From Charina bottae (taxonomy: Eukaryota > Chordata > Lepidosauria > Squamata > Charinaidae), in NCBI GenBank assembly GCA_023362775.1, contig JALMGJ010000001.1:91638501-91702500 (forward strand): a DNA stretch of 64,000 nucleotides. The letters are read 5' to 3'. Within the stretch, counting starts at the first letter, position 1, and every line of letters begins with the position of its first letter. A program made the position numbers and the translations under genes. A model generated the notes under the pieces. The model was not told where the DNA came from and searched no databases. It saw nothing but the letters and a program-made list of their open reading frames with translations. Positions 55,601-64,000 of the stretch are shown here, one piece after another.

Positions 55601-58600
55601 TTTGTTACTGTGAGCCTACGAAAAGGAAATTGATGAGTTTCAATAACAGTTCCATAAAACAGATTCCATGTAGTACCTGATTTCACCCCCACACCACTGT
55701 TTTTACGCACTAGACTTACAGATCAAGAGGATGAGGGTACTTGTCTTTCTCCTTCATAGGCAGCACAAAGTATGGTACCAGGTGCACTGTCCCCGTCTTA
55801 TCTCTGTAATTTTCACGATGCATCTGAGTAAGCTACAAATTAAAAATAAACAGGTCAGGAGCATCAGCATGTAGACCTGAGTTCTTTGGAGATTGCTTAG
55901 TTCATGTGTTTACTTGATTTCCAAATCAACAACATTTCTGTTATGTAAGGGTTAGTGTGCTGAATCTATGCCAAGGAATCTAGCATTTAAATCCCTGTTC
56001 AACCATGAAGCCTATGACCTAAGCAAGGAACTGAATTATCCCCTTTATATGATTGTTGTGAGGCTAAAACGTCATAGAATAGGTGAATCTGTCAACTGTA
56101 CTCAATTCAATTTCTCATTTTTCCAGGTATATTTGTATTGGCATATATGCATAATGTCTGCATCCATGTATGGCATTCCCCCTCTCCAAATCCACAATAA
56201 AATCAATGTAAATTTTCATGTGCATTTATCAGAGTTGCCCGTTTCTATACAAGCTATCCCTTACATTGCTTCTTTGTGCACTTTTCCCAAGGTACTCCTT
56301 TTCATAAGCACATTTTCCCTTATAACATGATTTTATGTCAATTTTCCACCAATACACATAGCTTCATGCACACTTTTCCCTATCATAAACAATGGAGCAA
56401 GTATGTCTGGTTCATACTGAAGAAAGCAAGTAAGTAAGTAAATAAAGCTAGGCCATAATATGGTTTGTTTGGTTTTAATTTAATATGCTCAACAAATTGC
56501 CTCCCTACACCTCTTTATGGTTCTGTACTATGTGTGAGTCAGATGATTTGTTCAAGAAATCATTGTTAAAAGAATCCTGGCTTAGCATTATCTGGGAATG
56601 TGGTCTGTATATGAAAAGGATATGTTCAGAAATATATATAAAAGGCAAAATGTATCTGTATAATTCTATAAACCTTCAAAAATGATAACTAAAACAGTAC
56701 GGCCTTTTCATTCACTTCTACTTTCTACAAATGTATCTTTTCATATGGATAAACAAAGGCATTCACAGGATCCACTGCTTTCATCAAAATGATGAAAGCA
56801 GCAATATGCCATAAACTCTGTGTGCAACATCAGGGTATGCATACAAAAAAGGATGGAGCTTGCATCAGGTTGGTACAATGCTACTTCACCATTGCCCCCT
56901 CCCCCTTGCTACTCCTGTGAATATTCCCACAGGAGAAACAGCAGCTTTGGAAGAAAAGGGAGAAAAGCTTGCAGGGAAAGGGCTTCCTCTCCCCTTTCTG
57001 TTATTTTTCCACTCAAAATCCCAGAGGTTCCTCTTTATTAATATAATCCAATGTTTCATTGTTTCCATTTTCAGCCATTTCAATGGCTGGGTTCAAACAG
57101 CATACTAAATTCTAAATCTGGGTTAACAAATAACAATTGCTATATTCACATAATATTCAGTGCCAAACAAATCATATTATGGTTTAATAGAATGCTCTCA
57201 TTCACGCAACATGCTAAACCACAAACTGCACACAATAAGCTAAACCACAAACTACCACTCTCCATTTTAGCCTAATTCAGTATGTTGTGCAAACCAAAAC
57301 ATTTGTAGTTTGCTCCTAAAGCTGACAGACCTCAGACTAACCTATACGCTGAGTGGGATAGAGAATAACATTCACAACAGTCCTGCATTTTTACCTGAAG
57401 CAACCTGTGTGTGTATGAGACAGAGAGACAGACAGAGAAAATAGAGAGGGCTTTTAAAATATTTTTCAAGTTTTATTGCCATCACTCTATAGCATCAGAC
57501 AAATAAAAGAAAAAATCTGAACAAATAGTGCTTCTTCTCAGCCCATTAATTTTGACATCCCACTCTTAATTATTTATAGCTTGTTTAACTGTTGCAGACA
57601 CACTGGCTGTTGAATAAGGAGAAATTTCCCTTACTTCCAGGTCTAAGAAGGAATAAGAATTAAGTTGAATTCCAGACAGCAGGATCTGCCTTAGGGCATC
57701 TTTCTGTATTCAGAAAGGCAGTTATCAATAACTACCATCAGTCAAGGCTATTTATGTGCAACCCTATACCTCTCCCACAGAGCTTTGCACTCACAACTGT
57801 GCTCAAGATTGGTATCTTCCATTGCTGTTTTTTATTCCAACAACAACAATAACAACAAAGACTGGGAACTAGAATCACAGGACATAGCCTAAAAATAAAT
57901 AGATTATAAAGTTAGAATGGAAATGCCCTTGAGCTTTTCAGTAGCAATCTGAAAAAAAAAGGATGCCAGGCAATCATGACCCAGATGAAGAATACTGGTT
58001 GTTGGCAAGATTATTGGAATTCTACTGAGAGCTTTCTTGAAGTAAGACTTCAGTTGATGAAGGAGAAGAGCATGCAAAAAGCCAGGCTCTTGCTCCATAA
58101 AAACTGCTTAAACAGCACAGGAGTTCTCATGGCAGACTGTACCAATTCCTAGCAGACTAGGAAGTGCAGAAGGCTTCCCTGAAGGGAGAACATTTGGTAA
58201 CTTCTGAACTAATCCAACAGAAATCAGGCAACCTCAAACAGCCACTCTTGTCTGCCATCTGAATCATTATGTTGTCTTTTTCTATACTGTCTGTTACCAG
58301 CCTGCCTTCTGCACTTGTTTTTCTTTTACCTAATTGTCCCAGGACTAATTCACACAATCCACATGAACATGTGGTACAACTTGTCCCTGCCTGAACATCT
58401 TCAACTGCAGAATGTGTGTATCATTTTTCAATGTTCTTTCATTGAAACCTGCCCCCTTAAAAAAATCTGCTTGTCAAGGGGGAAAAAAAAACTGGACAAA
58501 CTAAAAAGTGGTTGATTCCATTTTTTTATTATATGGAATTGGATTTTCTACTTTCAAAATATAAAGGAACCAGTAGTTCTTCGTTCCAACAGACCTAGGG

Positions 58601-61600
58601 GGCAACTTGAAAGCTATTTGAATCCTAGTAGATCCGTTTCCATCAATTTTAAAATGGTGAAGAAAAACAGGCATTGATTAAATGCAAAAAGCTCTATTGG
58701 AACTCACAGAGCATTATAGACATATAGATATAGATATAGATATATAGATATAGATACATCTAGGTATTAATAAGGGGCGTGGTGGCTCAGCGGGTAAGAC
58801 GCCAGGCTAGTCGATCGGAAGATTGCAAGTTCGGAGGTTCGAATCCCTAGCCCTGCGTGCGGAGTGAGCTCCTGCACTAGCTCCAGCTCTTGCCAACCTA
58901 GCAATTCGAAAGCATGCAAATGCAAGTAGATGAATAGGTACCACTTCGGTGGGAAGGTAGCAGCGTTCCACGCACGTCATGCTGGCCACATGACCGTGGA
59001 AGCGTCTTCGGACAACGCTGGCTCTTCGGCTAACAAACGGAGATGAGCACCGGCTCCTAGAGTCGGACACGACTGCACAAATATGCGGGGGGAACCTTTA
59101 CCTTAGGTATTAATAAAAGTATTGCCTGATTATATGTGTGGGTTTTGTTTAAAAAAATGGGAAGCATTCAAATATGCACAATACACTACTAACCTTCCAA
59201 GATTCCAGAGGTGTAAGAGACTGGCCTCAAAATTGCTTGGACGCTGGCCCCTAATAGATCTGTTGGGTATAAGTTTCAACAACACAACGGACTTTGCCTT
59301 GCCTCCCAGAAGAGCGTATCTGGAGTTGTCGACCATTTCGGTAACGCAATGGCTTTACATACTGGCTGAAGACAGAGGGACATACCCTGAGGAACCAGTA
59401 GTCAATCCTAGCGTCTGGCAGAGTTTAAAGAACTCTCTGTCTGTTCAGAAAACAAAACTGTGGGCACAGCAACGCCTTGATGATCTACTGAGTGTTGCTA
59501 TTGACTGGCGGAAGCATAATAATGCTATCAGGGTTTATGGACCACGGATTATTAAGATAAGCCCTTTGAAGTTGGTTAATCATCTCTAATCATCCTAATC
59601 ACCCTATATAGCTAAGATCATCGGGATCCCTCGTGAATGACAGTCTCCCTATCAGGAGTGAGAGGCATGGGAGGGAGTATTGGGTTGGGTGTAGAATATG
59701 AGTGCACTCATCCCCCTGAGTGAGAGACGGGGGGGAGGGGTAGTGTATGGAGTGCCCCCCTATGGACCAGTGAGAGAAGTCAATGAGGGGGGCACAGGAA
59801 GTGAGTGTTTAATTTTGTGAGTGGTGAGTGGGTCCAGCCATTGCCGAGAGCACGAGCTGGTGCACTGGTGGGGGCCCATCATCACTTGAATTGATTGTTG
59901 TAAGTCTGTTGGTTGAGTGATGGAGGGTTTACTGAGTTTATCCAGGAATCTCGGGAGTCCAGGAGTGGAGGCTAATGGACTTAGAGACTCTGGGGGTCAT
60001 AGGGCTGGGCAGAATATTGAGGTGGTGATGGGTAGGGGATGGTATGGTATGGCAAGAGCCGGAGAGCAGGCCATTGTAGGGGAAGACGTCCCCGGTGTTT
60101 ATTAACGGTGACCCGGCTCTCCGTGCTCAACCCAAGGGCCTGGTCAGCAGACTCGTGGTTGCCCTGACTTTCAGCTGCTGCTTTGCAATGCCAGGTCGGT
60201 TAATAACAAAGCCCTCCTCATACATGATCTGATTATAGAGGAGGGGGCAGACCTGGTATGCATTACAGAAACCTGGCTGGGCCCGGAGGGGGGTGTTGCT
60301 CTCTCTGAGATATGCCCAGTCGGGTTTCGGGTTTGGCACCAGCCGAGACTTCAGGGCAGGGGAGGAGGGGTGGCTGTTGTCATCCGGGAATCTCTAATGG
60401 CCGTCAGGGGCCCTGCTCCACAAGTGACTGGGTGTGAGACTCTGTTCTTTAAGTTGGGCTCTCGGGAACAGTTGGGAGTATTGCTACTGTACCAGCCTCC
60501 CTGCTGCGTAGCAACCTCCCTGCCTGAGCTGCTAGAGGCCGTCTCGGGGTTGGCAGTTGAGCTCCCTAGGCTTATGGTTCTGGGGGACTTTAACTTGCCT
60601 TCCCTGGGACGAACCTCGGAAGCAGCACGGGATTCATGACCACCATGGCGACCATGGGCCTGTCAGTGGCCTCACCCCGGATCTAGTTTTCTTGTCAGAG
60701 CAGTGGCAATGTGACCTGAGGGGAGAACTAAATCTTTCCCGTTTGTCATGGTCAGATCACGCCCTGGTGACCTTGAGATTCTCCTATGCTGCCCCCCTCC
60801 GCAGGGAGGCTGGACCTATTCGATTGGTCCGCCCCCGGCGACAATCTGCTGCACGGTCCAGCGGAGGCTCTGGCTGCTGCCTGGAATAGAGAGGCGGCTG
60901 GGGCCTTGGACAGGATCGCGCCTGTGCGGCCTCTCTTGTCCAGTCGAACCCGACACTCACCCTGGTTTACGGAGGAGTTGAGGGTTTTGAAGAGGATTAA
61001 GAGATGCCTAGAGCGCCGCTGGAGGAAAACAAAGACTGAATCCGACCGAACACAATCTAGAGCCGCTATTAAGGCCTACCTTGTGGCGGTAAGAGCGGCA
61101 AAACGTCAATATTTCTCTGCTCTTATTGCATCCGCAGAATGCCGTCCGACGGCCCTGTTTAAGATTACCCGATCCCTTTTGGGGAAAGGGGAGTCGGAAA
61201 TCCATCTGCAGGGCCGTGCTGAGGAATTTTCGAAGCATCTGCAGGATAAAATCGCTTGGATTCGCTCCAAGTTGGATTCCGAGCGTGAGTCAGAGTCTGG
61301 AGAGATACCCAGGGAACGTACTTACTTTGTTATCTGGGAACAGTTTGATCCTGTTGGACCTGAGGAAGTGGACAGAGTTCTCCGGACTGTAAATGCCACC
61401 ACCTGTCAATTAGATCCATGCCCCTCCTGGCTGGTGAAAGCAGCTCGGGAGGGGACTTGTAGTTGGGTCCAAGCGATGGTGAATGCATCCTTGGGAGAGG
61501 GGGTGTTCCCGGCGGCTTTTAAGGAGGCGCTGGTTCGCCCCATTCTCAAGAAGCCATCGCTGGACCCTACTATACTGGATAATTTTCGTCCAGTCTCCCA

Positions 61601-64000
61601 CCTTCCCTTTTTGGGAAAGGTAGTTGAGAAGGTGGTGGCATTGCAGCTCCAGAGGATTCTGGATGAAACGGATTATCTGGACCCCTTTCAGTCAGGTTTC
61701 AGGGCGGGTTACGGGACAGAAACTGCATTGGTCGCACTCATGGATGATCTCTGGTGGGAGCGAGATGGAGGTAGTGCATCCATTCTCGCTCTTCTTGACC
61801 TCTCAGCGGCATTCGATACCGTCGACCATGGTATCCTTCTGGAACGGCTTAGGGAGTTGGGGGTGGGCGGCGTGGTTTTACGCTGGTTCGCCTCCTTCCT
61901 CCGAGGCCGGGCCCAGTCGGTGTTGATTGGGAGCGAGAGATCCAGCCCGCGGGCCCTTCTTCGTGGGGTCCCACAGGGCTCGGTACTCTCTCCACTCCTT
62001 TTTAACATCTACATGAAACCGCTGGGAGAGATCATCCGACACCACGGGGTGAGGTATCATCAATATGCCGATGATACCCAGTTGTATATCTCCATCCCGG
62101 GTGAAGTAAGTGATGCAGTGACCGTCCTGTCCAGGTGCCTGGGGGCTGTAGGGGCCTGGATGGGGAAAAACAGGCTTCAGCTGAACCCTAGTAAGACGGA
62201 GTGGCTGTGGATTAATGGCTCCTTGTCTTCTGGGAAATTATCATCTTTAATTCTGGATGGGGTTGCACTACCCCAGACAGATCCGGTGCGTAACTTGGGA
62301 GTTCTCCTGGATTCACGACTCCTGCTTGAAGAGCAGGTGGCAGTCGTGGCCAGGAGAGCTTTTGCACAACTTCGGGGTGTGCGCCAGTTACGCCTCTTCC
62401 TGGAACAAGAGGCCCTTCGAACAGTCACTCACGCCCTGGTTATCTCTCACATAGACTACTGTAATGCGCTCTACATGGGGCTACCCTTGAAGAATATCCG
62501 GAAGCTACAACTGATCCAGAATGCAGCTACGCGGACTGTTTTGGGTGTCCCAAGGAGGACTCACGTAACACCTTTGCTGCGTGAGCTGCACTGGGTTCCA
62601 GTTTGCTTCCGGGGACAATTCAAGGTGTTGGTTATCACCTTTAAAGCCCTACATGGGATGGGACCAGGATACCTAAGGGATCGCCTCATCCCCATCACTT
62701 CATCCCACCCGGGCATGCAGAGAGGGCATGCTACGGACCCCATCGGTTAGGGAGTTCCACCTAACAGGGTCTCAGAAGCGTGCTTTCTTTGCTGTTGCCC
62801 CTGCCCTTTGCAACATTCTGCCCCCGGAGATCAGACAGTCCCCTTCACTCCTGGACTTCCGAAAAAGACTCAAAACCTGGTTTTGTCAATATGCTTGGGG
62901 TCAGAAGGAGATTGGAGATACCTGGAGATGGCTAGCACCTTAGATTTGCTCTGAGGAGCCCTTTTTATAAACTTAAGAATACTCTGCTTTTGGATTCCAT
63001 TTTATTCATTATATTTGAAATTATTATTCATTATGTATGTTATTTTATTTATAAATGTATATTAATGATTTCAATTCTGTTGTAAACCGCCCAGAGTCCC
63101 CTTTGGGGGAGTTGGGCGGTGATAAATCCAATAAATAAATAAATAAAATAAATAAATAACCTAGACACATGCATGAAGGTACCTACAACAAATAAAAATA
63201 AGTTATGCTACCCAGAATAAAGTTAATACCTGGTTCTGCTGACTGTCTAAAGTGGTTTAGTAAATCCTTCATTTAACTGACTTTGGATTAGCAGATTTTG
63301 GATGCAAATGGTCTTAATAGCATGTGTTTCTCTGCATGCAAGTGCGTAAGATCCCATTTGTCATTTTAGGCACACATAAAATGCATAAAAGTCACATACA
63401 TGAATTACACATTCCATGCTGTTTTAACAAACACCCCTTTCCTCCTTAGTCTCTTAAATCAAGTGTTTACTCTTACACAATTATGAAATATCCCTAATTA
63501 TTTTTATTTATTTATACTTATATTTATACCCCGCCCATTTCCTCCCTAACGGAGGACTCTGAGCTGCTTACATACAGTACATTGTTATACATTTTCAATT
63601 ATACAATTTTTACTTAATCCGCGCGCAAGGGGAGGGGGTAAGGGAACCGACTCTTCCTGGCTTTTCTGGACTACATGTCCCAAGATGCCTTGCGTCGGAG
63701 CTGGCTGCTGACGTCCTGCAGGTGCTGTTGCTTTCCGGGATCTGCCGCCATTCGAAAGATCTTCCATCCGATGGAAACCTGACCCCCGACAGGACAGGAC
63801 GCCAGCATATTTTCCCACTTAAGGTGGTACCCAATTTATCTACTTGCAAGCTTTCAAACTAATTAGTTTAATGCAGATTATCTACATGACATTTTGAATT
63901 CACAGACAATTTCAATTATGTGTAATTGACCATAAGGGAGATGGTGTGTCTGTAAAAGCCACCTTACCTTGTAGAACTCTTGCAATTCTCCTGAGCGGTT
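43536..64000 (-). CDS. CIMIP2C: CIMIP2C (C2orf70/FAM166C), 3' part of gene; runs off right edge
   Basis: Ciliary microtubule inner protein 2C belongs to the FAM166 family of proteins associated with doublet microtubules of cilia and sperm tails. Three coding exons are visible on the - strand: 64000-63968 (partial), 55832-55720 and 43680-43536. They join in one frame to give 95 residues, about the C-terminal half of the human protein, which is near 201 residues by my recollection. Recognisable segments are ELQEFYK, YRDKTGTV, VPYFVLP, NLRTYQTFPSGKRV and the terminal FEFRA. The N-terminal exons must lie beyond 64000. The gene is tail-to-tail with CIB4, 1.9 kb from stop to stop. Confidence 0.92.
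44347..44548 (-). mobile_element. tRNA-derived SINE with BovB-like tail
   Basis: It has the same organisation as the copy at 42980: inverse B box GACTAGAACTC, the body GTGACTGACCCGAGGTCACC and, at the 3' end, CTCCGAGAATCAGACATGATTG on the - strand, close to the GAGTCGGACACGACTG tail of BovB. The 5' (right) end is cut by the MITE at 44549. Confidence 0.78.
44549..44720. mobile_element. GC-rich CTTTCCAAAC-family MITE, one end only
   Basis: It begins CAGGGCTTTCCAAACTGTG and TCGCGACAC, continues CAGAAGTGCTGATGGCGC and reaches CGCTTCCGGGTT, then stops without the second terminal repeat. No matching TSD is found on the right, so the copy is truncated. Confidence 0.75.
45434..46091. mobile_element. 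GC-rich hAT MITE (outer copy, contains another copy)
   Basis: The ends CAGTGCTTTCCAAACTGTG and AGTTTGGAAAGCACTG are inverted. An exact TSD, GACTAGGG, lies at 45426-45433 and 46092-46099. Removing the inner insertion (45471-45927 plus one TSD copy) leaves a MITE of about 193 bp with CCCGGAAGTGGCGATGGCG and CTTCCGGGTTTTACCGC inside. Confidence 0.92.
45471..45927. mobile_element. GC-rich hAT MITE (inner copy, 457 bp) nested in its own family
   Basis: The ends CAGAGCTTTCCAAACTGTG and CTTTGGAAAGCCCTG are inverted. Exact TSD CTTTAGTG, which is outer-MITE sequence, lies at 45463-45470 and 45928-45935. The interior repeats a CGGCGACACACCAACGGCGG block several times, with CGCTTCCGGGTTTT between. The long ORFs on both strands here (up to 234 codons) come from these repeats. 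Confidence 0.92.
51540..51856 (-). mobile_element. Sauria-type tRNA-derived SINE, nearly full length
   Basis: On the - strand it begins CCTGGTGGCTCAGCGGGTAA (A box region) with GGTTCGAATCCC (B box), followed by a conserved body (ATGCAAATGCAAGTAGATTA, AAGCGTCTTCGGACAACGCT). It ends GAGTCGGACACGACTGCACA and AACCTTTACC. The 3' end shares GTCGGACACGACTG with BovB, as expected for a SINE copied by BovB machinery. No clear TSD was found. It is not a functional tRNA. Confidence 0.88.
51854..52552. repeat. 31-bp exact direct repeat, copies at 51854-51884 and 52522-52552
   Basis: An identical 31-base string (starting AGGCAAGGGTTAATGC, ending CCATTTAACA) occurs twice, 668 bases apart. The first copy abuts the 5' end of the SINE at 51540. 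The flanks differ. Confidence 0.9.
52469..52505. repeat. (AATCA)n array
   Basis: Short pentanucleotide run with one GTCAA variant. Confidence 0.9.
53220..53448. mobile_element. Short TIR element, probably TcMar/Tigger-like MITE
   Basis: The left end AGATAGTCCTCGTTTAG and the inverted right end CAGGTAGTCCTCATTTAG form imperfect terminal repeats. TA follows the right end, but the left TA is not clear. The body (GTTTTTAAGCGAAGTGGTCG, AAGTGAAACCATG) is non-coding. Confidence 0.7.
55348..55497 (-). mobile_element. Sauria-type SINE, 5'-truncated, with TSD
   Basis: On the - strand it is the 3' portion of the family at 51540 and 58774 (AAGCGTCTTCGGACAGCGCT, CGGCTAAGAAACGGAGAGGA, GAGTCGGACAAGACTGTGCA). 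TSD TTTGTTAAA lies at 55339-55347 and 55498-55506. The tRNA-like head is missing. Confidence 0.85.
55720..55832 (-). CDS. CIMIP2C: CIMIP2C internal coding exon
   Basis: On the - strand the acceptor TTTGTAG precedes LTQMHRENYRDKTGTV, followed by VPYFVLPMKEKDKYPHPLD. The donor is GTAAGT (intron from 55719). The exon is 113 bases (37 codons plus two bases). It aligns without gaps to the mammalian segment MVQQHRKYYQDKTGTV and VPYFAMPVREPERYP. The intron to the last exon is 12 kb. Confidence 0.91.
58720..58757. repeat. (AGATAT)n short array
   Basis: Hexanucleotide run just left of the SINE target duplication. Confidence 0.85.
58774..59103 (+). mobile_element. Sauria-type tRNA-derived SINE, full length, 13-bp TSD
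   Basis: It begins GGGGCGTGGTGGCTCAGCGG with an A box and has GGAGGTTCGAATCCC as a B box. The body includes GGTACCACTTCGGTGGGAAG and GACCGTGGAAGCGTCTTCGG. It ends AGAGTCGGACACGACTGCAC, then GGGGGGAACCTTTACCTT. Exact TSD TAGGTATTAATAA lies at 58761-58773 and 59104-59116. It was probably transcribed by RNA polymerase III from the internal boxes and mobilised by BovB. Confidence 0.93.
59122..59589 (+). CDS. Unassigned 155-codon open frame 5' of the L2 LINE
   Basis: An uninterrupted frame begins MPDYMCGFCLKKWEAF and contains LGRWPLIDLLGISFNNTT, LPPRRAYLELSTISVTQWLY and DLLSVAIDWRKHNNAIRVYG. I do not recognise a domain. It ends about 525 bases before the L2 endonuclease frame on the same strand, so it may be the 3' part of an ORF1 of that element or a fragment of another mobile element. 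Its 5' side is cut by the SINE target site. There is no splice-site or host-gene evidence. Confidence 0.35.
   Translation: MPDYMCGFCLKKWEAFKYAQYTTNLPRFQRCKRLASKLLGRWPLIDLLGISFNNTTDFALPPRRAYLELSTISVTQWLYILAEDRGTYPEEPVVNPSVWQSLKNSLSVQKTKLWAQQRLDDLLSVAIDWRKHNNAIRVYGPRIIKISPLKLVNHL
59590..60111 (+). other. Presumed inter-ORF or 5' region of the L2 LINE
   Basis: GC-richer than its surroundings, with GAGTGAGAGACGGGGGGGAG-like stretches and no sustained frame. It leads directly into the endonuclease frame. Confidence 0.5.
60112..63165 (+). pseudogene. L2-type LINE ORF2, nearly complete, with three frameshifts
   Basis: The endonuclease opens with LLLCNARSVNNKALLIHDLI, ADLVCITETWLGP and GDFNLPSLG in the frame ending at 60639. 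It continues in other frames with LVFLSEQW and SWSDHALVTLRF. The main frame 60786-62750 (654 codons) holds the RT: PVSHLPFLGKVVEKV, QSGFRAGYGTETALV, DLSAAFDTVDH (about 338-348), [15 protein letters not shown] and YADD at 427-430. It ends with LHWVPVCFRG and KALHGMGPGYLRDRL. The final piece (62728-62943, KRAFFAVAPALCNILPPEIR) is in another frame. The 3' UTR ends CCAATAAATAAATAAAT. The element is young but not intact. Confidence 0.88.
60786..62750 (+). CDS. L2 reverse transcriptase domain, uninterrupted 654-codon frame
   Basis: This is the longest open part of the L2 element. It lacks a natural start (the endonuclease in other frames precedes it) and the last about 70 residues are shifted out of frame. 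LDLSAAFDTVDH and YADDTQLYIS are diagnostic of the L2 group of the Jockey superfamily, unlike CR1, which usually has KAFDTVPH. The same protein in decayed form is encoded at 766-2023. Confidence 0.85.
   Translation: MLPPSAGRLDLFDWSAPGDNLLHGPAEALAAAWNREAAGALDRIAPVRPLLSSRTRHSPWFTEELRVLKRIKRCLERRWRKTKTESDRTQSRAAIKAYLVAVRAAKRQYFSALIASAECRPTALFKITRSLLGKGESEIHLQGRAEEFSKHLQDKIAWIRSKLDSERESESGEIPRERTYFVIWEQFDPVGPEEVDRVLRTVNATTCQLDPCPSWLVKAAREGTCSWVQAMVNASLGEGVFPAAFKEALVRPILKKPSLDPTILDNFRPVSHLPFLGKVVEKVVALQLQRILDETDYLDPFQSGFRAGYGTETALVALMDDLWWERDGGSASILALLDLSAAFDTVDHGILLERLRELGVGGVVLRWFASFLRGRAQSVLIGSERSSPRALLRGVPQGSVLSPLLFNIYMKPLGEIIRHHGVRYHQYADDTQLYISIPGEVSDAVTVLSRCLGAVGAWMGKNRLQLNPSKTEWLWINGSLSSGKLSSLILDGVALPQTDPVRNLGVLLDSRLLLEEQVAVVARRAFAQLRGVRQLRLFLEQEALRTVTHALVISHIDYCNALYMGLPLKNIRKLQLIQNAATRTVLGVPRRTHVTPLLRELHWVPVCFRGQFKVLVITFKALHGMGPGYLRDRLIPITSSHPGMQRGHATDPIG
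63525..63862 (+). repeat. Composite dispersed repeat (copy 2)
   Basis: ATTTATACCCCGCCCATTTC, GGGAACCGACTCTTCC, AAGATCTTCCATCC, CCCCGACAGGACAGGAC and GGTGGTACCCAATTTATCTA occur in the same order as at 8518-8915, again preceded by a (shorter) TTTATATTTAT tract. The right end lacks the longer SINE-like tail of copy 1. Confidence 0.75.
63968..64000 (-). CDS. CIMIP2C: CIMIP2C upstream coding exon (partial, cut by window edge)
   Basis: The last 33 bases of an exon read NRSGELQEFYK on the - strand, ending AAG|GTAAGG in phase 0. This fits the mammalian HRSTELTNFYQ segment directly before the exon at 55720-55832, and the phases agree. The rest of the exon lies beyond the window. Confidence 0.8.

Larger units (their letters stand above)
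43681..55719 (-). other. CIMIP2C: CIMIP2C intron (12.0 kb)
   Basis: It contains a SINE, a truncated MITE, a non-LTR retrotransposon remnant with nested MITEs (44549-46800), a Sauria-type SINE (51540) and its truncated relative (55348), and a TIR element (53220). At 46800-49700, 50000-51500, 52560-53200 and 53460-55330 I see AT-rich sequence with no gene. A weak tRNA-like A box (GATAGCTCAGTGGTAAAGCA at 49723) and a B-box-like GGTCCCAGGTTCAATC at about 54646 are probably old SINE pieces. Confidence 0.7.
55833..63967 (-). other. CIMIP2C: CIMIP2C intron (8.1 kb)
   Basis: The left half (55833-58700) is AT-rich with no recognised element apart from short tracts. The right half carries a SINE (58774), a nearly complete L2 (59117-63165) and a composite repeat (63525). 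Confidence 0.7.

Noticed and set aside
58785..58860. Possible tRNA gene (A box and perfect B box)
   Set aside because: The sequence is the head of a SINE with a BovB-like tail and TSD, and the same head occurs at 51540; it does not fold as a full cloverleaf by eye.

Overview
The window is vertebrate nuclear DNA and almost certainly comes from a squamate reptile (lizard or snake). It is AT-rich, gene-poor and crowded with the repeats typical of that group: BovB (RTE) LINEs, L2- and CR1-type LINEs, tRNA-derived SINEs whose 3' tails resemble BovB, hAT transposons with their MITEs, and many microsatellites. Two conserved host genes can be read exon by exon. I see no bacterial operons, CRISPR arrays or rRNA genes.

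Layout. CIB4 (calcium- and integrin-binding family member 4) lies on the + strand. All seven coding exons are present (2330-41653) with consistent splice sites and phases, and they encode 182 residues. Its third intron (11022-37859, 26.8 kb) holds most of the mobile DNA: a hAT MITE at 15.4 kb, two 5'-truncated BovB copies at 16.1 and 18.1 kb, a 2.4-kb hAT transposon with a decayed BED-finger transposase at 20.2-22.6 kb, a fold-back retroelement fragment at 22.9 kb, a full-length BovB with an uninterrupted 931-codon ORF at 26.2-29.4 kb, an L1 remnant at 31 kb and a decayed CR1 at 34.4-36.8 kb. About 1.9 kb beyond the CIB4 stop codon, CIMIP2C (C2orf70/FAM166C) begins on the - strand in tail-to-tail orientation. 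Its last coding exon is at 43536-43680, the previous one at 55720-55832, and a third runs off the right edge at 63968-64000. The CIMIP2C introns contain a nested pair of GC-rich hAT MITEs inside a non-LTR retrotransposon remnant (45-46.8 kb), several SINEs and a nearly complete L2 LINE (60.1-63.2 kb).

How it fits together. The CIB4/CIMIP2C pairing matches the tetrapod neighbourhood I know for these genes. CIB4 is a small EF-hand adaptor needed in mouse spermatogenesis, and CIMIP2C belongs to the ciliary microtubule inner protein 2 family, so the only two cellular genes here are both linked to sperm or cilia. The rest is the history of mobile DNA in their introns. Target-site duplications (TSDs) can be read directly for many insertions, including one MITE inserted into another copy of its own family and a BovB inserted into an older RTE fragment.

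Most noteworthy: (i) two fold-back insertions (22855-23129 and 40329-40562), each bounded by a 12-14 bp TSD and built from two inverted copies of a short unit that carries a hammerhead-ribozyme-like core; (ii) a GC- and CpG-rich MITE family with conserved CAGNGCTTTCCAAAC ends and 8-bp TSDs; (iii) a structurally complete BovB. No wholly new protein system was found.
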